A stretch of 64,000 nucleotides of DNA from Adiantum capillus-veneris (GCA_014529385.2 CM043969.1:18710446-18774445); one strand, 5' to 3'. Counted from the first letter of the stretch, positions 35,153 to 45,565 are shown. The notes: generated from the letters alone by a model not told the origin. Program-made: numbers and translations.

Positions 35153-35260
35153 CTAGAAAAAATGTGACAGGTACCTGAGCTTATACACAAATGATGCCAA
35201 ATCCTTTGTGTTGTTGGGAGGATCCATAAGCAATAAATCCTTAACTTTCTCTTGGTCGAC

Positions 35261-36259
35261 TTATGTTCCATTTTTGAAAACCACATCTCCTAGAAAATGG
35301 ACTCTCACATGAGCAAACTTACATTTCTTTGGGTTGAGTTGCCCACCCTCTTGTTGAAGCCTTTCAAAACTCAATCTCAGCTTCTCCAAATGTGTGATCC
35401 TGGAGCTATAACATCCAATGTCATCCATGAAAACTCGAATGAACTTACCCAAGTAGGGACCAAACAATCTATTCATCCATCCTTGGAAGGTAGCATATGC
35501 ATTAACTAGCCCAAAAGGCATTCTTTTGTAGGCAAAACAACCCCAAGGAGTAATGAAGGTCGTCTTCAACCGATCTTCAATCGCTATCAAGATCTGAAAG
35601 TAGCCAAAAAATCCATCCACGATTGAGTAACGTTCATGAACTGCAACCTGATTGAGGATTTCATCTAGGAAGGGCAGTGGATAATGATTCCTTTTTGTGG
35701 CAGCATTTAAAGGTTTAAAATCAACACATATCCTAAATCTTTCGTTCTTCTTGGGCACAATAATAATTGGAGAGACCCATTCGGACTCCTCCAGTTGAAA
35801 GATGAAATCTGATTCCAAAAGCTTAGTGACCTCTTCATGAAGTGACCTCTCATGAATGACCCCCAACCTCCTAAGCTTTTGAACCTTTGGCTTGGCACCT
35901 TCTTTTAGATTGATTCTATGCTTGACCCCTTTAGTTCCTTGCAACTCTGTATATTCAGTGGCAAATAGCTTTGGAAATTCCGTGAACATGTCTTCATACT
36001 CCTTCTTTTCTTTCTCTGTCAAGTCCTCTCCTAGCATGCTCCTTGCGTTCACTTTGGAAATCTCTACAATTGATTTTGTATTATTCTTCTCCTCCTTGAC
36101 CTTCACATCATGCATTGATGCTTCCTTTTCAACACTTATCCCAAATAAATTAGGACATAATTGCAACAAGCCTTCCTCTATACTTTCTTCTGATGATGTA
36201 GACAAAGCATCACTATCGTATGACGTAGTTTCTGTCAAACTCCTATCTTGCATCTCCAA
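35261..36259 (-). pseudogene. Reverse transcriptase of element C
   Basis: The frame has an acidic linker, then RT: RFRICVDFKPLNAATKRNHY, a DGFFGYFQILIA segment, KRMPFGLVNAYATFQ and the catalytic box RVFMDDIGCYSS with the Asp pair intact. It ends with LNPKKCKFAHVRVHFLGDVV. It lies between protease (36272-36826) and the first RNase H. The Tat-type phrase SSRITHLEKLRLSFERL after the catalytic box supports the lineage. A TAA ends the frame at about 35258-35260. Confidence 0.93.
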
Positions 36260-36271
36260 CAGGGGTTGTCT

Positions 36272-36826
36272 TCATGTTGTAGACAATGTCCTTACTTTCT
36301 CTTGTTTGGGGATGGTGATCAAGCCCGTGTCCCAATCCTGCTTAGCACCAAGGGTTATAAGCCATGGCCTCCCTAAAATGATCGGATAAGCATTCTCACC
36401 TGCTTGCATCACGTAGAAATCAACCAAGCACTCAATCCCCAAGACTTTTATCTTCACATCTTCAGCTATTCCAAGACTCCTTGCCTTTTTTTGGTTGGCC
36501 ATCCTCATACGGATTGAAGCATTCACTAAAATCTTGATGCCTGCTTCCTTCATGATAGCCTCAATCCTCATACGGATTGAAGCATTCACTAAAATCTTGA
36601 TGCTTGCTTCCTTCATGATAGCCTCGATCATGACACATACCTGGGCACCACCATCCACATATCCTTGCACTTCTGTCTTCTTTCCCAACATATCTTCAAT
36701 TATTGGCACCATATCCACTGGGTGACCAACCCTCAAGGATGACACCATGCTTTGATGCTTTGCCTTTTTGGAAAGAAGCCACATACTCACACACTTGGTC
36801 CACTGCCTCCTCAATTTAGCATTCAC
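36272..36826 (-). pseudogene. Protease of element C with internal 63-bp tandem duplication
   Basis: Retropepsin active site YVDGGAQVCVMIEA, then two copies of a 21-residue segment (IEAIMKEASIKILVNASIRMR and IEAIMKEAGIKILVNASIRMR, positions 36501-36626), then MANQKKARSLGIAEDVKIKV and the second-half motif IILGRPWLITLGA. In related proteases the segment after the active site occurs once, so the duplicate adds a 21-residue insertion near the substrate cleft. The upstream side is cut by element F at 36890. Confidence 0.88.
36501..36626. repeat. 63-bp tandem duplication in the C protease
   Basis: Two head-to-tail copies starting ATCCTCATACGGATTGAAGC (36501, 36564) with two visible differences. 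It keeps the reading frame. Confidence 0.95.
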
Positions 36827-36890
36827 TGACCAAAAGATATATTTTCCTTTTGATTTCGTATGTCGTAAATAATATCATAGTCTTCAACTC

Positions 36891-37012
36891 TGAAAGGGCG
36901 GTGGTAATGCGTGTGCTAGCCTCCACACAACCCTGCTATCTTATAGCCTCCCCTAGCATACACACTATCCGATCGTGCTAGTGGCCTTGCCCATAGGACC
37001 CATGTCCTTACA
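36891..37012 (-). repeat. 3' LTR of element F
   Basis: TGAAAGGGCGGTGGTAATGC ... CCCATGTCCTTACA on the plus strand. Confidence 0.88.
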
Positions 37013-37026
37013 TTACCCCCCCTTGG
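37013..37026 (-). promoter_or_regulatory. Polypurine tract of element F
   Basis: Minus strand CCAAGGGGGGGTAA stands next to the LTR start TGTAAGGACATGGG. Element G has CCAAAGGGGGGAGTAA at the same place. Confidence 0.85.
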
Positions 37027-37399
37027 AGAATCGTTTTTGTCCTTGAAAAACAAACGTAGGAAAATGTTTCTTAAGTGCGGAGACATTCTCCCATGTAGAA
37101 CCTTCTTCAGGTCTATCTAGCTATTTTACCAACACTTGTCGTCTGACATGATGTCTGGTGCAAAGGTCATGAGAATCCAAAATCTTTTCGGGCTCATGAG
37201 GAATGCTTGGAGGTTTGATAAGGTCAACTAACACACCTATGTCGAGGTTATCATTCTGTCCTAGCTGTTTTTGTAAACGACTAACATGAAAAACAAGATG
37301 GACTTGTGCTCGGGGGGTTCACTATGTGTAAAACTACCATATCACGTGCGTTCAAGACATGTTTGTAAAACCCCTTATCTGTGAAATTTTTAAAGAATA

Positions 37400-38974
37400 T
37401 AATGTACCCTTTTCTTTTAAAATCTGTAAGTTTTTTTCAAATATGAAAAAATAATGCCCTTCTGTATATATATTTTTGTAAGTTTCAAGAACTTTAAATA
37501 CCCTTCTGTTGAACTCACGTGATAGGTTACATTTTTATTAGGTGACCTCCCTGGGAACTTGTGAGGTCTCTAGGAGAGCTAACTTATAGGCCACTTGACC
37601 TATACGTTTGAGAATGGTAAACGGTCCACAATAGCATGGTGAAAGTTTAGCAACTTTTCTCGTCTTCAGACTTTCTGAATGCTCCAGAACTTTGAGGAAA
37701 ACCTTGTCTCCTTCTTTGAAAGTAGCAAGACGACGATGCTCATCTACGTACTTCTTATATTGATCTTGAGCTTGCTTAACATTCTATCGAGCAACTCGAA
37801 GCATGTCAAAATGGTCTTGGAGAAAATCCTTCGCTTGTTGTATCTTCTCCTTAGCCAACCCCACCATAACGGGTGATCTAGGTTGAAATCCATATAAAAG
37901 CATAAATGGACTAAACCATGTAGTCACATGCTTTGAACTATTATAAGCAAATTCCAATACAGATAAGTAGTCTTCCCAATTGGTTTGCTTCTTGCTAACG
38001 TACATTCGTAGCATATCCTCTAGCACTTGATTAACTCTTTCTGTTTGACCATCCGTTTCTGAATGATCAGCCGTACTTAGATTAAGTTTAGTTTCCAACT
38101 TTTGGAAAATAGCTCTCCAGAAGTGATTATCAAACTTTCAATTTGTGTCACTAATGATACTAGCTGGAAGACCGTAGAGTTTATATATATGCTCTACAAA
38201 TAGCCGTGATAATTCCGATGTCTTAACCGTAGTCTTAGTGGGAATGAATCGATTCATCTTTGTGAGACGGTCTACAATTACCCAAATGGCATCATGGCCA
38301 CAATTTGTAGTAGGTAGTCCTACTACAAAATCCATAGAGATACTCTCCCACTTACCTTGTGGAATCTCTAAAGGATGTAAAAGGCCACCTACCTTGAGGC
38401 GCTCTGCCTTATTAACTTGGCACTGTTGGCAATTTAGTACGTACTCTTGAACATCATGATGTAAGCCCGGACAATAAAATTGCCATTGAACTAAGGCATA
38501 TGTCTTATGAATACCTGGATGACCAACACTTGGAGTATCGTGACACTCAAATAAGATTTGGTGCCTAGTGTCTGAGTCCTTTGGCACAAATACCCTACCT
38601 TTGTGGAGTAAGTAGCCATCATCAATGGAAAAATTCTTCCATCGCTTAAGCTCTTCCTGAGTAGCGGTGGAGCTCTGTGTGTTGGAGTTTCTATCTGCAC
38701 GTGCAGAGACATGTTGATCTGGCTGTTCAGAGACATGTGAGTGTGAGGGATCCCTTTTTAAAACTGCACTCCACACTTTAGCATATGATTGATCTTGTGC
38801 ACACTTGCCACGTAATGACTCCAAAAATCCATTCTTTAGTTTTGTGAAAGCAAGTGAATTATCTGAGGCATCCGTTAGTGCATCTGCTACTACCTTATAT
38901 CGCCCCTTGCGATATCGTAGCTTACAATCATAATCTTGAAGGATTTCTGTCCATCTAGCTTTATGGCCCTTCAA
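37400..38974 (-). pseudogene. Integrase of element F
   Basis: Frame 38974-38138 carries the RNase H end, the zinc domain (HDTPSVGHPGIHKTY ... CQQCQVNKAE), and the catalytic core SISMDFVVGLPTT ... ASIISDTN. A TGA at 38138 (Arg expected) interrupts it. The same frame resumes at 38098 with SETDGQTERVNQVLEDMLR, which carries the Glu. It reaches a TAG at about 37781, where Gln is expected, and stays readable past that (NVKQAQDQYKKYVDE; GDKVFLKV; PCYCGPFTILKRIGQVAYKL) to about 37560. No chromodomain is recognisable. Confidence 0.9.
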
Positions 38975-38999
38975 GTCTATTTGAGTAGTAAACCATTTG

Positions 39000-39960
39000 A
39001 TACTCTCATGGTCAAAAACTACTTCAAACTCTGCACCATATAAATAGTGTCGCCACTTTCGTAAAGCGTGAATTATGGCATAGAGTTGTCTCTCATAAAC
39101 AGAATAATTTTGTTGAGCTCTATCTAACTTTTTACTTTCAAAGGCTACAGGTCTTTCCTCCTAGAGAAGTACCGCACCAATGGCTTTATCAGTAGCATCA
39201 GTCTCTACCACAAACGGGTTTATTGGGTCGATGGTTGCTAGGATGGGAGCAATGGCTATAGCTACCTTGAGCTGTTCCAAATTGCGTTTTTGAGCTTCTC
39301 CCCAAGAAAAGGTCTTACCTTTTTCTTTAAGTTGATCCGTCATAGGAACAATGATTTTGGCATCGTCACGGATCTACTGTCGATAAAATCCAGACATGCC
39401 TAAAAATATTTGAAGCTCCTCAATCGTGTTGGGATGTGGCCATCAAAGAATGGCAGCGACCTTGTTAGTGTCCATCTTGATGCCAAAATAAGAGATCACA
39501 TGACCGAGGTAATCTATCTCTATTTTAAAGAAATCACACTTGCTTTGCTTAGCATACAGAGCGTGAGCTCGTAGCTGTTCGAACACTAATCGTAGGTATT
39601 CTATGTGTTCATCTTTAGTTTTACTGTAAATGAGAATGTCATCAAGGAAAACCACAACAAATTTTCCAAGATAGGGATATAAGACACTATCCATGAGTGT
39701 CATAAATGTAGCTGGAGCATTGGTTACCAAAAGGCATAACCAAAAATTCAAAATGCCCGAACCGTGTTCTAAAGGCAGTTTTGGAGATATCTTGTAAAAG
39801 GATAAGCACCTGGTGATATCCTGAACAAAGATCTATCTTTGTATAGTATCTTGCCCCATGGAGTTGATCAAACAACTCATCTACTCTTGGCAGAGGATAC
39901 TTGTTCTTGATGGTTATGGCATTTAATCCGTAATAATCTACACTGAATTCATAAATTTCA
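39000..39960 (-). pseudogene. Reverse transcriptase and RNase H of element F
   Basis: From right to left: [18 protein letters not shown] and [14 protein letters not shown] (39875-39700), a one-base break inside the MPFGxxNAPATF motif, the catalytic box VVFLDDILIYSK (~39640), and the connection. RNase H follows (FVVETDATDKAIGAVLL, a TAG where Gln is expected at 39161, then EERPVAFESKKL). The front of RT is missing. At about 39955 the sequence passes directly to gag N-terminal coding, so a large internal deletion joins the two. Confidence 0.88.
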
Positions 39961-40189
39961 CAAGTAACTCCGTAAGATTGGTAACATTTGCATTAAGTGT
40001 AGAGAGGTTGCGTTCAAGTACGCTTTGGTGATTTTTCAAAGTCTTGAAAGTAGCCATACTTACAAGGCCATGATCTCCTAGATCATCATCATCATGCATA
40101 TTAGTGTCAACCGCATCCGTGGTGCCCTAATTTTGATCTACGTGCTCAAAATCAGACGTGTGTGTAGGTGGGATATCCTCACTGGCCAT
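39960..40189 (-). pseudogene. Gag N-terminal stub of element F
   Basis: An ATG at 40189 starts MASEDIPPTHTSDFEHVDQN, followed by a TAG (Gln fits), GTTDAVDTNMHDDDDLG and a leucine-rich stretch ending ATFKTLKNHQSVLERNLSTL. The frame then hits the deletion joint with RT. Identification rests on position (after the leader, before pol) and composition. Confidence 0.5.
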
Positions 40190-40461
40190 GATAAACACAC
40201 ACTAATGCAAAGAGAGAAAAAAAAAGATTACTTGTACCTTGTGAAATTGAAGTCTTTGTGTTTTGTATGATCCGCGATTTGCGTTGCATGCGAACCTCGC
40301 CTTGCGAAAATTTGAGTGCTTCACTTGTCGTTCGTTGTAAGAACACCTTTGTTGATTCTTCACAAAAACCCGTCGTTTTGTGAAGGCTTTTGTTCACTTT
40401 GAAGCTACCTCCTTGAGGAAAAAAGATTTTTTTGGAGGTGTTAACTGACAGGTCAGACATC

Positions 40462-40846
40462 GAGTCAACACTAGGTGAATAGGAGGCTTGGGGACTGCCC
40501 ACCGGCTATCGCTTGGTGTTGACCTTGGTGTAACAGACGATGGAGACCCTTTTGGTGAGGTGATTACAATACATGCAGAGGAGTCAATACTGGGCGAATA
40601 GGAGGCTTGGGGATTGCTCAATGCCACCTATCGCTTGGTGTTGACCTTGGGGTTAAAGACATTACAAGAGGCAGTGGAGTCAATACTAGGTGAATAGGAG
40701 GCTTGGGGAGTGCCCGACGCCACCTATCGCTTGGTGTTGACCTTGGTGATGAAGACATGACAGGCGGCAGTGAAGTCAACACTAGGCGAATATGAGGTTT
40801 GGGGACTGCCCAACGCCACCTATCGCTTGGTGCTGACCTTGGCAAA
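40462..40846. repeat. Four-copy ~96-bp tandem repeat in F leader
   Basis: Units start at GAGTCAACACTAGGTG-type sequence at 40462, 40581, 40677 and 40773. Spacings are 119, 96 and 96 bp (the first carries a 23-bp extension). On the minus strand the 96-bp units stay in frame and give repeated peptides such as PKPPIHLVLTPLPLVMS and TPRSTPSDRWR. Whether these are translated is unknown. Confidence 0.9.
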
Positions 40847-40861
40847 TAGGCATTGGCATAT

Positions 40862-41133
40862 CCACGGACATTACATGGTTTTGAGTCATGGGCCGGGCTT
40901 GTCGGTCCAATAGGAAAAGGGTAAGAGGGATCGTCGATGAGAGGCGCACTCTAACTGGAACATTCAAGGGATTAGTTGGCTAAGCATGGGCGCCCAAGTG
41001 TGAATGGGGCGAGCTCATATAAAAGTCAACTAAACCTAAAATTCAGGGATTCTCTCATTTGTGCAATTGAAGAGTGCTCTTGCTCCATCTCCATCTTGTT
41101 CTTCTTCATCTCCTTGTGTGTGTGTGTATGTGT

Positions 41134-41201
<68 letters not shown>

Positions 41202-41417
41202 TTGAGCATTGCAACGACGGCACGGCGGCAGCGAAGCGGTTGAGCATGGTGCGGCGGCCGCTCCTTCTTCTTCACAGCGAGGAATCCTCCATGATAGCAA
41301 GTGTAGAGCGGTGAGTGACACACCATCGCCATTTTTGAGCTTACTAGTTTAGGCTAGTTGCATGCTTGGAGCCATTTGTGGCTCGTACACAGTGTATCGA
41401 CAAGTTCCTTGCACAGA
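40862..41417 (+). repeat. Partial H-family LTR inside element F
   Basis: From about 40889 (GGGCTTGTCGGTCCAATAGG) to 41417 (GTTCCTTGCA) this is collinear with the reverse complement of the H LTRs (49132-49745 and the right copy). Both ends are missing: the TGTTAACCC start and the last ~28 bp. It lies opposite in orientation to F and H. The matching position of the AG tract (41138-41194) is a TC/CA tract in the H copies. Confidence 0.75.
41138..41194. repeat. (AG)n microsatellite in the partial H-type LTR
   Basis: About 57 bp of AG preceded by a GTGTGTGTGTATGTGTG stretch. The reverse complement is at the equivalent place in the other H-type LTRs. Confidence 0.95.
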
Positions 41418-41539
41418 AGGAAAACTTTCCTTCCTCCAAGAAGTGAAAAGGAAGGGTGAAGCTACTTCCTTGAAGTTTGAAGCTTTCCCTTTCCTTCTAG
41501 TTTTGCTTTCAACACAAGTAGGCTAGCTTTTCTTGTTAT

Positions 41540-41630
41540 ACACAACAAGGGTCAATAGCTTGATAGTAAAGTGTTTGTCTCTTACCCTCATGGGGTGGGT
41601 TCAACCCTCCTTCATGCAAGGGTTAAGTGG
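41540..41630 (+). other. Possible tRNA-like pol III box pair
   Basis: TAGCTTGATAGTAAAGT (41556-41572) resembles an A box and GGGTTCAACCC (41597-41607) a B box, about 40 bp apart, as in tRNA genes or SINE heads. The bases between do not fold into a proper anticodon arm, so it is not a tRNA gene. A SINE head is possible but unproven. Confidence 0.25.
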
Positions 41631-41917
41631 GCCTTCCTACGTGCGGCCCCAATGAAAGCCTTCGGAGCCTCGATGTCGTTGAGTTGCTGGTGGTCGAGTT
41701 TGCCTTGGTCAATCGCCTTAGTCGTCGGCTGTGGAGGGCGTAGATGGGGTGGCCAGCTGTCGTTGTCTGTCCCAACGCTGCACGCAGGAAAACGTGTCTG
41801 TGTTCTTTTGCTACATAGCAGAGACGTCACTGTCTGCGGAACATGGGAGAGAAGCAAAGCGTCGCACGCACATAAAACCCGCTTTTCGCCTCCTCCCAAA
41901 AATAGCTCGTACACAAG

Positions 41918-42040
41918 TGAAAGGGCGGTGGTAATGCGTGTGCTAGTCTCCACTCAACCGTGCTATCTTATAGCCTTCCCCTAGCATACACACTGTCTAG
42001 CCGTGCTGGTGGCCTTGACCATAGGACCCATGTCCTTACA
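41918..42040 (-). repeat. 5' LTR of element F
   Basis: TGAAAGGGCGGTGG ... CCCATGTCCTTACA, about 92% identical to 36891-37012 by eye. Confidence 0.88.
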
Positions 42041-43080
42041 AACACCTTGGCTAAGGGGGTAGTCCTTTGGATGTATTTTCCTTCTTTATTGTCTCTTACT
42101 ACTCTCTGGTTTGTCTTCTACTTTAGCCTTCCCTTTCCTAGCTCTTGTTTCCCTCTCTTCTTCTGTCTCTTTCTCCCTATCATGCCTAGCTCTCTTATTG
42201 GCCAAAATATCCACATCTTGATGCTCAAGGGTAATGATGTTGATAGCTTTGTCTTCTCCATTTCTAGGCAACGGTTGTGGTTGTTGTTGCGGAGGTGGTG
42301 CCTCTAGCGCCCGCTCTTGATGATTTTCTTCTATTCTCCCTCGACCACGTCCATATAAGGGGTATAATCCTCCTCTTTCTCTTGGTGGTTTAGGACAATC
42401 AAGGGCGTAGTGACCCTATTCATCATAATTGTAGCATCTGCCTTGTAGCCTTTGTCCCCTACCTCTCCCAGCTGGCCGCTCTTCTCTTTGGTTTCTACTC
42501 ATTATGTTAATTCTTAATTCTTGCAAGTGACCGGCAAGATCATGTAAAACCCGGGCCATAACAGGATCCGGACCTTGAACCACTCACTTCACTCTATCAT
42601 CCACTACCACACAGACCATTGGTTACACCACAACTGGCTCAGCATGTGTCATGCCTTGCTCCCACCTTCTCTTGATCTTCTTGCTCTTGGCCTCGGCAAT
42701 TCCAAAGCTCTTTCAAATGTAGTAAGCTCCTCTTGATCGACCTTCTCCCTTACACTTGGATGGAGACAATCCATAAACTGATGCACTTTAAAGAAAGCCC
42801 CTGGAGGTACTTGGGATATCGCCTCTAATTGCACCCAAAGTCCTTTGAAGTGTTGCAAAAACTCTTTAAAGTTAGCATGAACATCTTGTTGCAAACCTCT
42901 CAATTTCGTCGTTGCTTCTATCGCGATTAGCTTCTTTCCAAACCTGCCAAAAATTGCATGCTTCACTTGCTCCCATGTTTGCTTTTTATCTTTCACTAAA
43001 CTTTCAAACCACTTGCGAGCTTCTCCTTTGAGTGCAAGAGGAAATACATGAAGCTTTGCTTCATCATTCACAATATGCAT
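42041..43080 (-). pseudogene. Gag and zinc knuckle of element C
   Basis: Frame 43080-42649 is a retrotransposon gag domain: DEAKLHVFPLALKGEARKWF, WEQVKHAIFGRFGKK, then FKEFLQHFKGLW and QFMDCLHPSVREKVD. Further left, at about 42400-42450, a degenerate knuckle reads CYNYDE, stop, GHYALDC. The second Cys is Tyr and a TAG replaces an expected Gln. Then comes an Arg/Gly-rich stretch and a charged linker (42271-42086, DVDILANKRARHDREKETEE). Element F follows at 42040. The N-terminal 60 or so residues near the primer site are in another frame. Confidence 0.85.
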
Positions 43081-43307
43081 ACCAAGCGTATGCCACTCAA
43101 AGTCCGCAATCTAGTCCTTCACATCCTCCTTCCTTGTGAACACTGACCGACTATACGCCATCCCTTCGAAGTCGCTTCTCCCTTGCGTGAGTAACTCCAC
43201 AAAAGTTGAAGTCTTGCACCTCAAACAAACTACCACTTTCCTTCAATGAAGCTCAAACCTCACAACAAAACCGCTTCACCTGGGTGCACAATCGGCAAAT
43301 TTTCGTT

Positions 43308-43324
43308 TCCCAGCGGGATCGCCA
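43308..43324 (-). promoter_or_regulatory. Probable primer-binding site of element C
   Basis: Minus strand TGGCGATCCCGCTGGGA lies eight bases inside the 5' LTR. It begins with TGG as required to pair with a tRNA CCA end and matches the general look of Tat primer sites. I cannot name the tRNA. Confidence 0.55.
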
Positions 43325-43332
43325 AAGGATGG

Positions 43333-44563
43333 TGGAGCAAAAGACACCGTGCGCAAACTCACACACCCAAACCTCTCAACACAACACAATGAATTTACTT
43401 AAATTCCACCCCTCACTCACCACCACTCAAGATCTCAATGAAAATCCTCCCCACAATCCCTATTCAAACTCCAAACACCTCGACCTACAAGCCCTTGCCT
43501 GCCTGCAGACACTACAAGGTGAGTCGAGTTGATCAATGCTTGAAATCACACTTGATGGTGAACCAAATATACAAGAAAAACCATAAAAAACTCAAAAACT
43601 CCAGCCAAAAAATGACTCTCTCAAACCATTGCAAAAGCTTCACCAAACTCCACTTTGTTGGACTCTTTGGAGTAGTGCCAACCCTAATGGCACTGATATA
43701 GGGTCACATAGTCTTGCAGAAAGCCGCACCTTCTTCCCTCAATTCCTAGCACACACACATCCATGGAAACCTCAGAACATCCATAGACTCTCCCAAGTGA
43801 AAAATTGAAGATAATCAGCTCTCGTTCACTCCTCCACACACTCGAAAACAGGAAGCGAACGCGACGGGACTGCACTACACCACCTGTAGAAACCCTGCTT
43901 CCTCCCACACACAGAGAGGTGAAAGTGCCAAGAATTGGATTCAAAAATTCTCCCCCAGTTGAAACACTCACGGCACTATGAGTGATGTGTCAATTTGAAG
44001 CATTTTCACACCCTTTTTGGCAAATTTTCGACCCTTTTTGACCCAATTTTGGCCAGTTTTGACCCCCTAACGGGCATTTTTCGCGGGAAAAACCCCACAC
44101 GGACCCCAAAATTCACCAAATTTTATACGCTTGATCCTTGATACCCAAAGCACTTTTCCACATCCCCACATTCCATTTTTGACCATTTCTAGGGCGGTGC
44201 ACGCATCACTGCAGATCAGGCACCGTAAATAGACAGTTATTGCATGTCCCAAACTTCTCGAGTAGGATGAGAGTGTCCGTACTTGTCGCTTGAATTATTT
44301 AAATTCTAGAAAGCTCAAACACATTCTACAGAGCCAAAAGAGGCCACCAAGAACCATATCCAAGGCCCCGATACCCTATCCAGGCATGTACTCGTGCCCG
44401 ACTGCTGGCACACGAACCTAACTATTCATAATGCGTACACGTTGCATCTTTTTTAAAACTTGAAACCACTTTGAAAATCTCCCAAATGCATGTATTTAGA
44501 TCTTTTTGTACATATGAACATGCATATACACGCTACTTTCTACACGCCAAAAGCGGTCTATCA
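43333..44563 (-). repeat. 5' LTR of element C
   Basis: TGGAGCAAAAGACACC ... AAGCGGTCTATCA, collinear with 22740-23960. Contains AATTTTCGACC/TTTTTGACC repeats near 44020-44070, also in the other copy. Confidence 0.9.
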
Positions 44564-45565
44564 ATGTCCTTTAAGATCCTCTGTTTCTTGACATTATCTT
44601 CATAATTTCCTCTCATTATCTTCATAACTTTCTTTCATTATCTTTATAAATTCCTTTAAATTCCTCTCTTGCTTGACATTATCTTCATAGTTTCCTTTCA
44701 TTATCTTCATAACTTCCTTTGATCATCTCTATAACTTCCTTTCATTATCTTCATAAACTAGTTTCAGTATCTTTGTAACTTAGTTTCAGTATTTTCATAA
44801 ATTCCTTTAAAATCATCTCTTCCTTGAGATTAGAGCTTGAAACATCAAGTAGCTCACCAACCAAGCCACAAGTAGATACACTATCATCAAAGAGCATAAC
44901 ATCATGCATGAATATATACTGAAAATCAAAAGTCAAAGCATCCAAATTAGTATGTTTAAGCTCAACATGGGACTCCATAGAACCATCTATATCACAACCA
45001 TCTTGAGAACCATCCACACAATCTTGAGAACCATAGGCATATCATCAAATAATCCATAAGTGGAAACATCGTAATCGTACATCGTAGTTTTATGTGTAAC
45101 CAGAGGTTCCATATCAACCTTAGAAGCATGCAGATAACCAACTTCAAGTTCAATACAAGATTCCATGGGAGCATCCACATATGGCATGGTTGGCATCCAT
45201 AGGCATCTCAGCATACAACCCATAATACCCCATTTCTAAAATCCAAGAGAGCATCTTTTATCTTTGTCCAACTACCAAATGTCTCATACATAGCATCATC
45301 CGTAACATACTTCTAATGTACTTGCAATTTTCTATATTGGAAAGAAAACATAAAAGCAAACCTTTTTTATGGTAATCTTTATGTCCACTAATATTAAATA
45401 CATTCTCACAAGCTTCCAAGTACCTCCTCAAGTGATCAAATTCCCAAAAAATCCTCTTAAAACCAAGATAAGGGTAGGCCTATAGCTAATTCCCAAGTGG
45501 ACTCAAGCTCATTATCAAATCATCAAAACACTACTCTCCCCTCCTCTGTGGGGGACAACAAAACA
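44564..45565 (-). pseudogene. Tat-like gag remnant (M) at the C insertion site
   Basis: Two minus-strand frames (45223-44987 and 45017-44751) share a repeated pattern (PMESCIELEVGYLHASKV and SMESHVELKHTNLDALTF, each followed by a DxxxSTxGL phrase). Farther right, RRYLEACENVFNISGHKDY and SWTKIKDALLDFRN-like sequence read as gag. The phrase CCTCTGTGGGGGACAACA at about 45548-45565 resembles the primer-site region of element L. Between 44580 and 44760 the DNA is a loose tandem array of CATTATCTTCATAACTTCC words, which in reverse code for charged YEDNERKL-type peptides. The identification as gag is tentative. Confidence 0.4.

Larger units (their letters stand above)
36891..42040 (-). mobile_element. 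Short-LTR Ty3/gypsy element F
   Basis: The 122/123-bp LTRs (36891-37012 and 41918-42040) have TG...CA ends. The flanks AACTC (36886-36890) and AACAC (42041-42045) are a likely target duplication with one change. A polypurine tract (CCAAGGGGGGGTAA in reverse, 37013-37026) abuts the 3' LTR. The LTRs differ by about ten substitutions and one indel, roughly 8%, so it is old. Integrase and RT are recognisable on the minus strand. Gag beyond its first ~90 codons, all of protease and the front of RT have been deleted. I do not see a tRNA primer site next to the 5' LTR. Confidence 0.82.
22740..44563 (-). mobile_element. Tat-like Ty3/gypsy element C, interrupted by B and F
   Basis: LTRs of about 1.22 kb at 22740-23960 (3') and 43333-44563 (5') bracket one collinear minus-strand polyprotein. 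From right to left it runs: gag (43080-42649), zinc knuckle (~42400-42450), protease (36826-36272), RT (36259-35261), RNase H (35152-34567), second RNase H (25712-25430) and integrase (25289-24287). B splits the RNase H region and F splits gag from protease. Removing B and F with their duplications leaves about 7.8 kb. A second, archaeal-type RNase H downstream of the first is the known mark of plant Tat elements. The flanking 5-mers (GTTGA and ATGTC) do not match, so no target duplication is evident. Confidence 0.88.

Noticed and set aside
41571-41984. Plus-strand 137-residue frame in the F leader
   Set aside because: It overlaps the 5' LTR of F, runs opposite to the element and shows no domain.
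36891-42040. Paired 122-bp repeats around F as a segmental duplication instead of LTRs
   Set aside because: Polypurine tract at the inner edge, integrase and RT between them, and near-matching 5-bp flanks all favour LTRs.
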